From Bacteroidales bacterium (GTDB lineage Bacteria; Bacteroidota; Bacteroidia; Bacteroidales; F082): 64,000 nucleotides of DNA. The stretch lies in assembly GCA_017477425.1 (NCBI GenBank), contig JAFUVT010000012.1, positions 1 through 64,000 of the forward strand. The letters run 5' to 3'. Both the position numbers and the translations under genes were made by a program. Position 1 is the first letter of the stretch; the number at the start of each line of letters is the position of its first letter. This document shows positions 28,914 through 38,591 of this stretch, piece after piece. Below the pieces are notes generated by a model, which worked only from the letters and a program-made list of their open reading frames with translations, had not been told where the DNA came from and did no database searches.

Positions 28914-30008
28914 ATGCACGATTTTCTGCATTTGTTTCTGGATGTACTGAAAAACAGCATCTTAATCACAGGACTGGTGATTATCATGATGTTGTTGCTC
29001 GAATACATCAACCTGAATTCGCATGGCAAATGGTTCTCGGGCTTGCGCCAGCGGCCTTTCGGACAGGTCATATTGGGCGCGGGCTTGGGCCTCATCCCAG
29101 GTTGCATGGGCGGTTTTGCCACCGTGTCGATGTATTCGCACAAGCTGCTGAGCTTCGGTGCATTGGTCGCCATGATGATTGCCTCTTCGGGCGACGAAGC
29201 CTTTGTCATGCTCGCCATGATTCCCAGGCAGGCGTTGCTATTGATGGGGATTCTGTTTGTCGTTGCAGTCGTTGTTGGTTATTTTGTCGACAAACTCCAT
29301 GACATGAGAAACAAACGAGGGAGCGATCCAGAAGGCTGCGACGAGGGTTTCACCATCCACGAGGAAGACGAGGAACGCGAAGACCATCCCGAGCGTCCCA
29401 CTTTGCGCAACCTACGTCATGCCAGCGTGGAGCGCATCGTGTTACTGGTTGGGGTGCTTCTGTTCACCATCGGGCTGGCTTTCGGCTTGTTTGAGCATAA
29501 CCATGAGGCCGATGAGGCCCTTCACTCCCAACTCAATATCTTTAACGAATACTGGCTCAATCTCGTTTTTGCTGTCATCAGCCTATTTGTGGTGTGGTTC
29601 GTCGCCACGGCACCCGACCACGTCGTCAAAGAACACCTTTGGGAGCATATCATCAAGAAGCACCTGTTGGGTATTTTCCTTTGGACCTTCGGCGCTTTGT
29701 TGCTCATCCAGATTGGTTTGCAATACTTCCACATCGAGTCGTGGGTGAGCGACAACATCCCGTGGATGATCCTCTTGGCCGTGCTCATCGGCATCATCCC
29801 AGAATCTGGACCTCATCTTTTGTTTGTTACCATGTTTGCTACAGGTGTTGTACCTTTCTCAGTGCTTTTGGCCAGCTCCATCTCGCAGGACGGACATGCT
29901 TCATTGCCGCTATTAGCAGATAACAAAAGGAGTTTCGCCAAAGCAAAAGTCATCAATGCATTGGTGGCAGCAACAGTTGGATTTCTAGGGTATAGTTTAG
30001 GCCTTTAA
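28914..30008 (+). CDS. Putative 10-TM heavy-metal (manganese/arsenic) exporter, ArsP_2 family
   Basis: A 364-residue inner-membrane protein with ~10 transmembrane helices. The first half has GQVILGAGLGLIPGCMGGFATVSMYSHKL and SSGDEAFVMLAMIPRQAL; the second half repeats it as IGIIPESGPHLLFVTMF, the duplicated G-x-I-P-x-C/S-G pattern of the putative manganese-transporter/ArsP_2 (DUF2899) family. A hydrophilic, Glu/His-rich loop lies in the middle (residues ~150-180). The start at 28914 is fixed by the promoter. Its stop codon overlaps that of topB on the other strand. Metal specificity is not shown by sequence. Confidence 0.82.
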   Translation: MHDFLHLFLDVLKNSILITGLVIIMMLLLEYINLNSHGKWFSGLRQRPFGQVILGAGLGLIPGCMGGFATVSMYSHKLLSFGALVAMMIASSGDEAFVMLAMIPRQALLLMGILFVVAVVVGYFVDKLHDMRNKRGSDPEGCDEGFTIHEEDEEREDHPERPTLRNLRHASVERIVLLVGVLLFTIGLAFGLFEHNHEADEALHSQLNIFNEYWLNLVFAVISLFVVWFVATAPDHVVKEHLWEHIIKKHLLGIFLWTFGALLLIQIGLQYFHIESWVSDNIPWMILLAVLIGIIPESGPHLLFVTMFATGVVPFSVLLASSISQDGHASLPLLADNKRSFAKAKVINALVAATVGFLGYSLGL

Positions 30009-32068
30009 GGCTGTTTTTCAACGGCAAAGGGCAGTCTCCACCCACAGCCATTCCGCCATTCGGAGCAGCCGTATGCCGTCTTGCCTTTGATTATATGTCC
30101 CTTGCCGCAAAGCGGACAAGGCTGGCCGATGATGGCATCACCAGAAGGCATGTCATCCCTGCGCTGGGTTGTGCGAGGGCTGGGATCTATGCCTTCCGAG
30201 GCTTTCTTAGAAGTGCTTTTCTTTGTAGCCGCCTTTTTGGGGGCGGATTTCTTCGGCTTCTCCTCCACTGCCGCAGCCACGCGACGGTTGCTGTTGTCCA
30301 GCATCACCGTGGTGACGATTTCCGTCACCATCTGCTTCAACTCGTCGAGGAATTGGCGGGCTTCGTATTTATGTTGCTCGATTTCACGAAGTTTCTTTTC
30401 CCAAATACCCGTCAGCTCGGCGCTTTTCAGCAGGTCCTCGCGGATGAGACCAATGAGTTCGATACCCGTGGGCGTGGGTTCGAGGCTCTTGCGCACCTTC
30501 TTGATATAGTTGCGCTTAAACAAAGTCTCGATGATGGCCGCCCGCGTAGAGGGTCGCCCGATGCCGTTCTCCTTCATCACCTCTCTAAGCGATTCGTCAT
30601 CAACGAGTTTGCCCGCCGTTTCCATCGCGCGGAGCAAAGTGGCCTCGGTGTAGGGCTTTGGTGGCGTGGTCCACTTCTCAGCCAATTGCGGCTGGTGCGG
30701 CCCGTGTTCGCCTTTCGTGAAACTCGGCAAAGTCTTTTCCTCGTCCTCCTGCCCTTCCTTCTTCTCCTCGTCCTGCTTCACTGGCTTGATGACTTCGCGC
30801 CAACCTGGAACCAAAATCTGCTTGCCCGAAGTCTTGAACTCCACATCTTCCACTTGGCCCAATACCGTCGTCGTAGCAAACTGACAATCAGGGTAAAACA
30901 CAGCGATGAAATGGCGACAGACTTCGTCATAGACCTTTTCCTCGGCAAACGACAAGCCCTGCGGCACCACACCCGTCGGGATGATGGCGTGGTGGTCGGT
31001 AACCTTGCTGTTGTCGAACACCTTCTTGCTCTTGGGCAGCTTCTTGCCTGACAACGGTGAGGTGAGTTCAGCATAATTGGTCAGACGGCGCAGAATGTCA
31101 GGGCATTTCGGATAAATGTCATCGCTCAAATAGGTGGTATCAACACGCGGATAAGTGGTGTATTTCTTCTCATAAAGGCTTTGAATGGTCTGCAGAGTCT
31201 GATCGGCGGAGAAGCCGTATTTCTTGTTGCACTCCACCTGCAAGGAAGTCAGGTCGTAAAGGCGCGGCGGAGCTTCCCTGCCTTCCTTCTTGCTGACATC
31301 GGTCACGGTAAACTCTTTTCCCTCAATGCTTTGCAAATCCTTTTGGCCATCTTCGACGGAACCGTATTTGCCTTTGGTGGCGGTGAAAGTTGTATCGCGA
31401 TACACCGTCGAAAGTACCCAATAGGCTTCCGGCTTGAAGTTGGCGATTTCGTGGTATCGGTTGACAATCAGCGCCAAAGTGGGCGTCTGCACCCGACCGA
31501 TGGACAGCACCTGTCGGTTTTGGCCGTATTTCAAGGTGTAGAGCCTTGTAGCGTTCATGCCGAGCAGCCAGTCGCCGATGGCGCGCGACAGACCCGCCTC
31601 GTAGAGCGATTGGTATTCCGACTGGTCTTTCAGTGACTTAAAGCCCTCGCGGATAGCTTCTTCCGTCAAGGAGGAAATCCAAAGGCGCTGCACAGGGCAA
31701 TGCACGGCGGCCTTCTGCATCACCCAACGCTGGATAAGCTCGCCCTCCTGCCCCGCATCGCCGCAGTTGACGATGGCATCGGCTTTTTGGAACAAGGATT
31801 CGATGACTTTGAACTGCTTTTCGTAGGTCGGATTATTCGGAATCAACTTAATGCCAAAGCGTTGCGGTATCATCGGCAGGCGACTCAACGCCCATGCCTT
31901 CCACTGGTCGGTGTAGTCGTGCGGTTCCTTCAAAGTGCATAGATGGCCGAAAGTCCAAGTCACTTGGTAGCCGTTTCCTTCCATGTAACCTTCATGGGAA
32001 GTATTGGCTCCCAGCACTTTGGCGATGTCGCGGGCGACGCTTGGCTTTTCGGCGATACAGACGATCAT
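30005..32068 (-). CDS. topB: DNA topoisomerase III
   Basis: A 687-residue type IA topoisomerase. It has the Toprim domain (MIVCIAEKPSVARDIAKVLGA), the active-site region (TLQTIQSLYEKKYTTYPRVDTTYLS, with the catalytic tyrosine in TYPRVDT), and the type IA core segments MNATRLYTLKYG and GRPSTRAAIIETLF. A Lys/Ala/Ser-rich linker leads to a C-terminal zinc-finger-like CPLCGKGHIIKGK...CGW. Standard length for the Bacteroidota TopB. It starts 31 bp after the antiporter gene and is probably co-transcribed with it. Confidence 0.95.
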   Translation of the reverse strand: MIVCIAEKPSVARDIAKVLGANTSHEGYMEGNGYQVTWTFGHLCTLKEPHDYTDQWKAWALSRLPMIPQRFGIKLIPNNPTYEKQFKVIESLFQKADAIVNCGDAGQEGELIQRWVMQKAAVHCPVQRLWISSLTEEAIREGFKSLKDQSEYQSLYEAGLSRAIGDWLLGMNATRLYTLKYGQNRQVLSIGRVQTPTLALIVNRYHEIANFKPEAYWVLSTVYRDTTFTATKGKYGSVEDGQKDLQSIEGKEFTVTDVSKKEGREAPPRLYDLTSLQVECNKKYGFSADQTLQTIQSLYEKKYTTYPRVDTTYLSDDIYPKCPDILRRLTNYAELTSPLSGKKLPKSKKVFDNSKVTDHHAIIPTGVVPQGLSFAEEKVYDEVCRHFIAVFYPDCQFATTTVLGQVEDVEFKTSGKQILVPGWREVIKPVKQDEEKKEGQEDEEKTLPSFTKGEHGPHQPQLAEKWTTPPKPYTEATLLRAMETAGKLVDDESLREVMKENGIGRPSTRAAIIETLFKRNYIKKVRKSLEPTPTGIELIGLIREDLLKSAELTGIWEKKLREIEQHKYEARQFLDELKQMVTEIVTTVMLDNSNRRVAAAVEEKPKKSAPKKAATKKSTSKKASEGIDPSPRTTQRRDDMPSGDAIIGQPCPLCGKGHIIKGKTAYGCSEWRNGCGWRLPFAVEKQP

Positions 32069-32099
32069 TCTCAGTTGGCAGTTGGCAGTTGTTCAGTTA

Positions 32100-34409
32100 T
32101 CAGTTTTTCAGTTGAGCGGCCTCCCTGTCCAGTCGCACATCGGCGGCACGCATCCGCATCAGGATTTCTGCTTTGTCCTTCTGCGCCACAAACCACACCA
32201 AATCAGCGGGTTGGAAGGTGATTCGCGCCGAAGGATTGAGGATGAAATGTCCGCCACGCTCGATGGCAATCACCATCGCGTCGTATTTGTCGGCAAAGCC
32301 GGAATCCATCAGGGCGACATCGATCAGCGGGCTGTCCGACTCCACCTCCACCTTATACAAATCCACCTCGCTCTCTTCGCGGTCGGGAATCAGCTGGTCG
32401 TCAAAGACTTCCACCTTCGGCAGCAGCAGGCGCAAGTGGTCCTCATGCCCCACAAAAGTGATTTTATCGAACGGAAACAGCTGAAAATCAGCCTTCGGCA
32501 GTTCAATAATCTGCTTGCCGCGCTCCACACTCACCACGCTCACATTGTAATTGTCGCGGAAATCGGTTTCCTTGACCAGTTGCCCCGAATAAACGCTGTC
32601 GGGACTCAATGTCATCTTCTGCAAATGGCAGTTCTCTTGCAAAATCTCGGGAACGGTGAACACCTGCATCGATTGGCGCTTGTTGAGGTTGTCCATAAAA
32701 CGTTCCTCAATGCGTTTGTAGAACTTCATCGCAGGGCTCATCGCACGCAGCATAAACGTGTAAATCAGCGCAAAAGCGATGTTAATCCAATGGTACCAAG
32801 GCGACCCGACACTCAGCCTCGACCAAAACAGCCCGTTCAGGAAGTGCTGAATCACGCTGTAGGCGATGGCCGTCACAATCACAAAGCGCAGAATGAAAAC
32901 CAGCAGGATCAAAGTCTTATTGAACTTGCTGACTTCCATCAACTTGCGTGTGGTATGGGCCAAAGTATGCTTGAAGCCCATCGCCCAAAGGAAAGGCGAA
33001 ACCAGCACGAGGCTCAACGCCGTGCTGATGGCCGAACTCCAAGGACGCGGCACATATTCCATGATAAACGAGCAGATGAAGAAACTGATGAGCACCACGG
33101 CAATGATGATGGCCAGATAAATGACGATATTCTTGAACTGCCTCGAAAGAAAACTGCCCATATTGACCTTCTTGCCGCTCCTCACCTTGAGGCCCGAGTC
33201 CTTGTTGGTCAGTTTTTCCTTCCACCGCTGCGGGATGCGTTTCACAATCAGATTATAGCCCGGAATGGCCGATTTGATGGAATAAGGCGTGAGGAATGTC
33301 GTGATGATGGACACCGAAACGATGATGGGATACAGGAACTCGTCGATGACGCCGTAACTCAGTCCCAAAGTGGCGATGATGAAAGAAAACTCGCCGATTT
33401 GGCTGAAGCACATGCCACCTTGCATGGCTTGTTTCAGGTCGAGGCCGGCCAACAAACGCCCAACGATGTTGCTTAACGGCTTGAAGAACAACAGCACCAG
33501 CGTGATGACCAGGATTTGCCACCAATAACCAACCAAAATGTGCGGGTCGACCATCATACCGACCGAGACGAAAAACACGGCACCAAACAGATTCTTGATT
33601 GGGGTGGTGACCTTATGAATTGCCTCTGCCTCAAGCGTTTCCGCCAAGATAGAGCCCATGATGAACGCGCCCAAAGCCGAGGAATAGCCCGCGATGTTTG
33701 CCAAAACGACCATCAGGAAACACAAGCCGACCGCAAAAACCGTCAGCGTCTCCTCCGACATGAATTTGCGCGACCAGCGCAACACGGTAGGCACCAGGAA
33801 AATACCGCCAAAAAACCATACCAGCAAGAAGAAAACCAACTTCAACATACTGGTTACCAGTTCCATACCGTTAAACGACTGGCTGACCGCCAATGTGGAA
33901 AGAATGACCAAAAGCAGCACTGCCTCCAAGTCCTCCACCACCAACTCGCCGATGACATTGCCGCTGAACTTCTCGCGATGCAACTTCATGTCGTCGAAGG
34001 CTTTAGCGATAATCGTCGTGGAAGAAATGGAAAGCATCGCGCCGAGGAAGATGCAGTCCATCTGCGACCAGCCCAAGGCCTTTCCGAGCATGAATCCCAC
34101 CACGCACATCGTCACCAACTCAGTGAGGGCCGTCACGCCGACCGTCCCTCCCACTTTCTTCAACTTCTTGAAACTGAACTCCAAGCCGATGCCAAACAGC
34201 ATGAACACCATGCCGATTTCGCTCCAGGTCTCCACGCTCGTGTGGTCCTTGATGACAGGAAACCACTCGAAGTTGGGCCCGATGAGGAATCCAGCGATGA
34301 TATAGCCCAACACAACGGGCTGTTTCAACCACTTGAAAATGACGGTAGTAAGACCCGCCGTGACCAAAATCAGGGCGAGGTCGGAGAATAACGCAGGTAG
34401 GTTTTCCAT
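32100..34409 (-). CDS. Kef-type cation:proton antiporter with RCK_C domains (paralog 1)
   Basis: 769 residues from the ATG at 34409. The N-terminal ~390 residues are a CPA2 Na+/H+ exchanger domain with about 12 helices (LILVTAGLTTVIFKWLKQPVVLGYIIAGFLIGP; GAMLSISSTTIIAKAFDD, the ion-binding half). A second set of helices lies at about 430-560, then two RCK_C/TrkA_C-type regulatory regions (VVSVERGKQIIELPKADFQLFPFDKITFVG; AIERGGHFILNPSARITFQPADLVWFV). It should exchange K+ or Na+ for H+. Paralog 2 at 40025-42304 has the same architecture. A promoter lies at 34427-34435. Confidence 0.9.
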   Translation of the reverse strand: MENLPALFSDLALILVTAGLTTVIFKWLKQPVVLGYIIAGFLIGPNFEWFPVIKDHTSVETWSEIGMVFMLFGIGLEFSFKKLKKVGGTVGVTALTELVTMCVVGFMLGKALGWSQMDCIFLGAMLSISSTTIIAKAFDDMKLHREKFSGNVIGELVVEDLEAVLLLVILSTLAVSQSFNGMELVTSMLKLVFFLLVWFFGGIFLVPTVLRWSRKFMSEETLTVFAVGLCFLMVVLANIAGYSSALGAFIMGSILAETLEAEAIHKVTTPIKNLFGAVFFVSVGMMVDPHILVGYWWQILVITLVLLFFKPLSNIVGRLLAGLDLKQAMQGGMCFSQIGEFSFIIATLGLSYGVIDEFLYPIIVSVSIITTFLTPYSIKSAIPGYNLIVKRIPQRWKEKLTNKDSGLKVRSGKKVNMGSFLSRQFKNIVIYLAIIIAVVLISFFICSFIMEYVPRPWSSAISTALSLVLVSPFLWAMGFKHTLAHTTRKLMEVSKFNKTLILLVFILRFVIVTAIAYSVIQHFLNGLFWSRLSVGSPWYHWINIAFALIYTFMLRAMSPAMKFYKRIEERFMDNLNKRQSMQVFTVPEILQENCHLQKMTLSPDSVYSGQLVKETDFRDNYNVSVVSVERGKQIIELPKADFQLFPFDKITFVGHEDHLRLLLPKVEVFDDQLIPDREESEVDLYKVEVESDSPLIDVALMDSGFADKYDAMVIAIERGGHFILNPSARITFQPADLVWFVAQKDKAEILMRMRAADVRLDREAAQLKN

Positions 34410-34426
34410 AAAGATGAATTTAGCCT

Positions 34427-34435
34427 GCAAAAGTA
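34427..34435 (-). promoter_or_regulatory. Promoter (-7) of antiporter 1 / topB
   Basis: The minus strand reads TACTTTTGC 18 bp before the ATG at 34409. Confidence 0.6.
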
Positions 34436-34592
34436 CAAAACAAAATGAGAATGGACAAGGAAGAAAAATGTTTCGAAAAATCCGCTTTTATTGGGGATGA
34501 CAACACAACGGCCATTCTGTTCTAACTCCTGTGCGAATTAACAATCCTGCGTCCGATTATTCTTTTTCGACCTATTTATCAAACCTTTTCCT

Positions 34593-34601
34593 TATCTTTG
34601 C
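34593..34601 (+). promoter_or_regulatory. Promoter (-7) of the DUF262 cassette
   Basis: TATCTTTGC lies 34 bp before the ATG at 34635, divergent from the antiporter. It is the only promoter-like element seen for the three-gene cassette. Confidence 0.65.
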
Positions 34602-34634
34602 ACATTTCTATTTAATACCTCTATTGACATAGAT

Positions 34635-36353
34635 ATGGCAGAAATTAATTTAGTAACGAAATTAGTCGGTGATATTCAAGGAAACTTTTTTATTCCTGAT
34701 TATCAACGTGGCTATCGCTGGGAAAAAGCTGAAGTCGAGACTCTTTTAAATGATATTTATGAGTACGGCGGAAAAAACAAAAAGACAGAAAACGATAACT
34801 ACTGCCTGCAACCGATAGTCGTACGAAATCTTGGAGATAGATTTGAGCTAATTGACGGGCAGCAAAGGCTTACAACACTTTACCTCATTTATGTTTATAT
34901 GAATAAGGCAAGCAATGGATTCATGAGCGAGCCAAGGTTTACGCTTTCTTACGAAACACGTAATGAGTCCGTCGATTTTCTGAAAAATCCAAGCAAAGCC
35001 AAACACAATGACAATATAGATTTCTTCTTTATCTATAATGCTTATAAAACCATAGAAGAATGGTTTTCACAAAAAGAAAAGATTCAATCTACTTTGACGA
35101 ATATCAACAAATATTTCGATGAGTGCGTAAAAGTAATTTGGTACGAAGTCCCTGATACAGAAAACAACATTGATCTTTTTACACGTCTGAACATAGGGAA
35201 AATTCCTCTAACAAGTTCAGAACTTGTAAAAGCACTGTTTCTCAAAGACGAGAACGGGGATTCGATTCGTCAAAATGAACTATCGTTTGAATGGGACAAT
35301 ATGGAAAAAGAACTGCATAACGATGAGTTTTGGGGATTTCTCACGAATTCCGAAGCGGACAACTACCCAACTCGAATTGATTTAGTCCTGGACTTGATTT
35401 CAAAAAAGCCGAGTGGCGACAAAGAAACATATAGAACCTTTTTCTACTTTGATGACGAACTGAAAAATGGGCAAAGTCTTGAAAACATCTGGGATGAAAT
35501 CCAACATAATTACCTTACACTTAAGGAGTGGTTTTCCGACCATGAATTTTATCACAAGATAGGATACTTGATAGCAAGCAACTTCAAAAAACTGATAGAT
35601 ATTTTATACGACTATGCTGGTAAATCAAAAACCGAATTCCGGCTATATTTGGACGAAAGCATAAAAGAGAGCATCAACTTCAAAAAGGCTTATTCTGATT
35701 TGGATTATGAGCATGATTATAACGATATAAAAAGGTTTCTCCTCCTTTTCAACGTGGAATCTGTTAGACAGATAGATGACAGAAAACGAAGATTCCCATT
35801 TGGCCGTCATAAGAAAGAAAATTGGAGCCTTGAGCACATTCACGCACAGCATTCTGAAGGTTTGAAAACGAACGAAAAAATACTGGAATGGCTAAAAGCA
35901 CATATCAAGTCGCTGCAAACCATTGGAGAACAGGAGAATTTTATTTCTGACATGGAACAATTGGCAAAATCAATTGAAGACAATCCAAAAACAACAAAAG
36001 TACGAGAACGGTTTGAGCCATTGCAACAACAAGTGGTAAACGCTCTTTCGCCTAAAGGTGAGGGCTCGGAATACATTCATCTGTTGTCCAATATGGCTTT
36101 GCTCTCTTCAGAGCAGAATTCCGCAGTAAGCAATTACACATTCGACGCAAAACGAAATCTCATTTTGGAGAAGGACAAAAATGGCTCATATATTCCTTTT
36201 TGCACAAAGATGGTATTCCTTAAGTATTATTCAGAGGAGGATACGAATCTGCATTTCTGGGGCAAAAATGATAGAGAAGCATACACTAAAGCTATTGAAA
36301 AAGTGTTGGCATCTTATCTGACAATTCAAAAACAAGAAAACGAGGAAGGGTAA
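34635..36353 (+). CDS. DUF262 protein with DUF1524-type HNH C-terminus (GmrSD/SspE-like)
   Basis: 572 residues. The N-terminal DUF262 (GmrS/ParB-like) domain has the entry motif IPDYQRGYRW and the nucleotide-site motif LIDGQQRLTTLYLIY with Asp at residue 74. The C-terminus has SLEHIHAQHSEG (His 401 and 403), the DUF1524 HNH-like nuclease signature. This is the architecture of the GmrSD type IV restriction enzyme and of SspE, which cut modified or unprotected phage DNA using NTP. It is codon-overlapped with the next gene (TAATG) in a three-gene operon. AT-rich compared with the flanking antiporter genes, suggesting horizontal transfer. Confidence 0.88.
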   Translation: MAEINLVTKLVGDIQGNFFIPDYQRGYRWEKAEVETLLNDIYEYGGKNKKTENDNYCLQPIVVRNLGDRFELIDGQQRLTTLYLIYVYMNKASNGFMSEPRFTLSYETRNESVDFLKNPSKAKHNDNIDFFFIYNAYKTIEEWFSQKEKIQSTLTNINKYFDECVKVIWYEVPDTENNIDLFTRLNIGKIPLTSSELVKALFLKDENGDSIRQNELSFEWDNMEKELHNDEFWGFLTNSEADNYPTRIDLVLDLISKKPSGDKETYRTFFYFDDELKNGQSLENIWDEIQHNYLTLKEWFSDHEFYHKIGYLIASNFKKLIDILYDYAGKSKTEFRLYLDESIKESINFKKAYSDLDYEHDYNDIKRFLLLFNVESVRQIDDRKRRFPFGRHKKENWSLEHIHAQHSEGLKTNEKILEWLKAHIKSLQTIGEQENFISDMEQLAKSIEDNPKTTKVRERFEPLQQQVVNALSPKGEGSEYIHLLSNMALLSSEQNSAVSNYTFDAKRNLILEKDKNGSYIPFCTKMVFLKYYSEEDTNLHFWGKNDREAYTKAIEKVLASYLTIQKQENEEG

Positions 36354-38587
36354 TGGAAACAAAGACTTTTAAGACGATATTTTCGCCATATAACGATAAA
36401 TCTGGTAGAAAGATCGAAATCCATAAAATTGAGATTCCTAAAATTCAAAGGGATTTCGCATACGGTCGAACTGATGACAAAAACAGACGCAAAAGAGAGC
36501 GTTTTCTGGATTCCCTTTTTGAAGCAGTCTGTGGGCATCCGATTACTCTTGATTTTGTTTATGGTGACATCAAAGAGAACATTCTGACACCACTTGATGG
36601 ACAGCAACGATTGACGACACTCTTTTTGCTCTATTGGTATGCTTCCAAAAAAGAAAATGTTGCAGAAGAGGAAACCCATTTCCTGAAATGTTTCAGTTAC
36701 GAAACAAGGCCTTCTGCCCGTAAGTTTTGTGAATCAATAACCACCAAAGTTTTTGAATTGGAGGACAACCATCCAATATCGGAACAAATAAAAGACAAAA
36801 ACTGGTTTCCGCTCGAATGGCAGCATGATGCCACAATATCATCAATGCTTATTATGCTTGATGCCATTCAAGAAAAGTTCTACTGTGTGGAAAGCCTTTT
36901 CAAGAAACTTGATAACATATCATTCTATTTCCTACCTATTGAAGATATGGGGTTAACAGATGAACTTTACATAAAAATGAACTCAAGGGGCAAGCCCTTG
37001 ACACAATTCGAACATTTCAAGGCGGAACTAGAAAAGCAATTGAAGTTAGCCGATGAAATTGTCGCAAAACGAATCGGCACAAAAATCGATAGGGAATGGA
37101 CAGATTTGCTTTGGCAATATCATAACAGCGGGTTAGGTGATGGCATTGGCGATACCACCGATGATGATTTTTTGCGATACTTCATTTTCATTTGTAACAT
37201 TATCTGTTACAGAAATGGAGGCAGCCCCAAAACAAGCGATGAATTTGAGTTGATAAAAAACTATTTTTCCATAAAAGTGGACAACGAAGAACAAGCAAAC
37301 CGAAGCAAAGAAGAGGTAATTAAAAACGCACTAACTCTTGAAAGTTTCTTCGATTGTTGGCTTGACGAGAACCGAAAAAGCATTCCGATTCAAAAGTTCT
37401 TTGAGTCCTTCTCTTCCAAAGAGCATTCAGAAGGGAAAATAAAGACCAACTATAAGGTCAACTTGCTTGAAGATTGTCTGAAAAACTACGCAGACATCAT
37501 TGGTAAAAACAGACGTAAATTCACCTTAAACCAAATCATTCTTTTGTATGCATTTGTCACATATAGACAAAGCCTGTCGAGTGTATCCGAAAATGAATTT
37601 CGCAGACGATTACGAATCATAAACAATTTGATTTTGAATTCTTCTGACCAAATAAGCGATAGCGAGGAGCGTCAAGGCGGTAACCGTTTACCAGCTATTT
37701 TACGCCAAGTTGATAGTATTGTTTTGAATGGTGAAATCGCAGATAGTGAACAAGTGGGTATTAATTTCAATCCTACTCAATTGGAAGAGGAGAAGGCAAA
37801 ATTGGAATGGACAAATGCTAATCCCGACAAGGCAGAGGCTCTATATGCTTTGGAAGACCACGAACTACTTTATGGTCAAATTTCAATTGTTGGGTTAGAA
37901 CATCCAGAATTCTTTGAACGATTTGCATCATTATTCAAATGTGATTGGGATTTGGTTGATTGTGCTCTATTCACAATTGGCGACTACAAGCAAAAAGAAC
38001 GCAATGGCTGGCGGTATCAATTAGGCTCATCCATGAGCGATGGATTTGCATGGAGAACTCTTTTTCACAAAAGCGAAAATTTTATTGGGTTTGACAATAC
38101 CAAAAATGTATTGAATAAGTTATTATCACTAAATCCCTACTTTACTGATGATTATTTGGAAGGTTTGATTTGTGACTATATTGCTGATTGTGAAAATAAA
38201 AATGAGTATCCTTGGATTTACTATTACATCAAATATGATGTATTTCGCACTGGACGTTATGGGAAATATTGGTGGAATGATTTTGAGCATTCTCCTTATG
38301 TCTTCATAACTATCCACCAAAGACAAAAGGTTTCTGAAAACTCATACAACCCTTTTTTGAAAGCAATTGATAACAATGTGTGGAGAGAACATTGGGGAAA
38401 CCGCGTATATCTTAACGAAAAAGAGTTTTTGAGAGAAACTCAATCAGCATACAGGGTTATTTCCAATGACGAAAAAGAAGTCGTGCTTGAAGAGTTCGTC
38501 ATTACACAAAACGCGAATGGCATAGATACAGAAAACCGCATTGAGAAAATAAAAGGAGTTTTTGAAAGTATAACAAACCACAAATAA
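36353..38587 (+). CDS. Second DUF262 protein without a recognisable HNH site
   Basis: 744 residues. The DUF262 domain begins IPKIQRDFAYGR and has LDGQQRLTTLFLLYWYASK with Asp at residue 82. After a long helical middle region, the position where DUF1524 would lie reads LEDHELLYGQIS. I find no HxH or H-N-H pair, so it may have lost, or never had, nuclease activity. The last ~150 residues (YPWIYYYIKYDVFRTGRYGKYWWND and onward) are unrecognised and aromatic. Its start overlaps the previous stop by one base (TAATG), and the AlbA_2 gene follows 4 bp after its stop. It may be a regulatory or targeting partner of the first protein. Confidence 0.85.
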   Translation: METKTFKTIFSPYNDKSGRKIEIHKIEIPKIQRDFAYGRTDDKNRRKRERFLDSLFEAVCGHPITLDFVYGDIKENILTPLDGQQRLTTLFLLYWYASKKENVAEEETHFLKCFSYETRPSARKFCESITTKVFELEDNHPISEQIKDKNWFPLEWQHDATISSMLIMLDAIQEKFYCVESLFKKLDNISFYFLPIEDMGLTDELYIKMNSRGKPLTQFEHFKAELEKQLKLADEIVAKRIGTKIDREWTDLLWQYHNSGLGDGIGDTTDDDFLRYFIFICNIICYRNGGSPKTSDEFELIKNYFSIKVDNEEQANRSKEEVIKNALTLESFFDCWLDENRKSIPIQKFFESFSSKEHSEGKIKTNYKVNLLEDCLKNYADIIGKNRRKFTLNQIILLYAFVTYRQSLSSVSENEFRRRLRIINNLILNSSDQISDSEERQGGNRLPAILRQVDSIVLNGEIADSEQVGINFNPTQLEEEKAKLEWTNANPDKAEALYALEDHELLYGQISIVGLEHPEFFERFASLFKCDWDLVDCALFTIGDYKQKERNGWRYQLGSSMSDGFAWRTLFHKSENFIGFDNTKNVLNKLLSLNPYFTDDYLEGLICDYIADCENKNEYPWIYYYIKYDVFRTGRYGKYWWNDFEHSPYVFITIHQRQKVSENSYNPFLKAIDNNVWREHWGNRVYLNEKEFLRETQSAYRVISNDEKEVVLEEFVITQNANGIDTENRIEKIKGVFESITNHK

Positions 38588-38591
38588 CACC

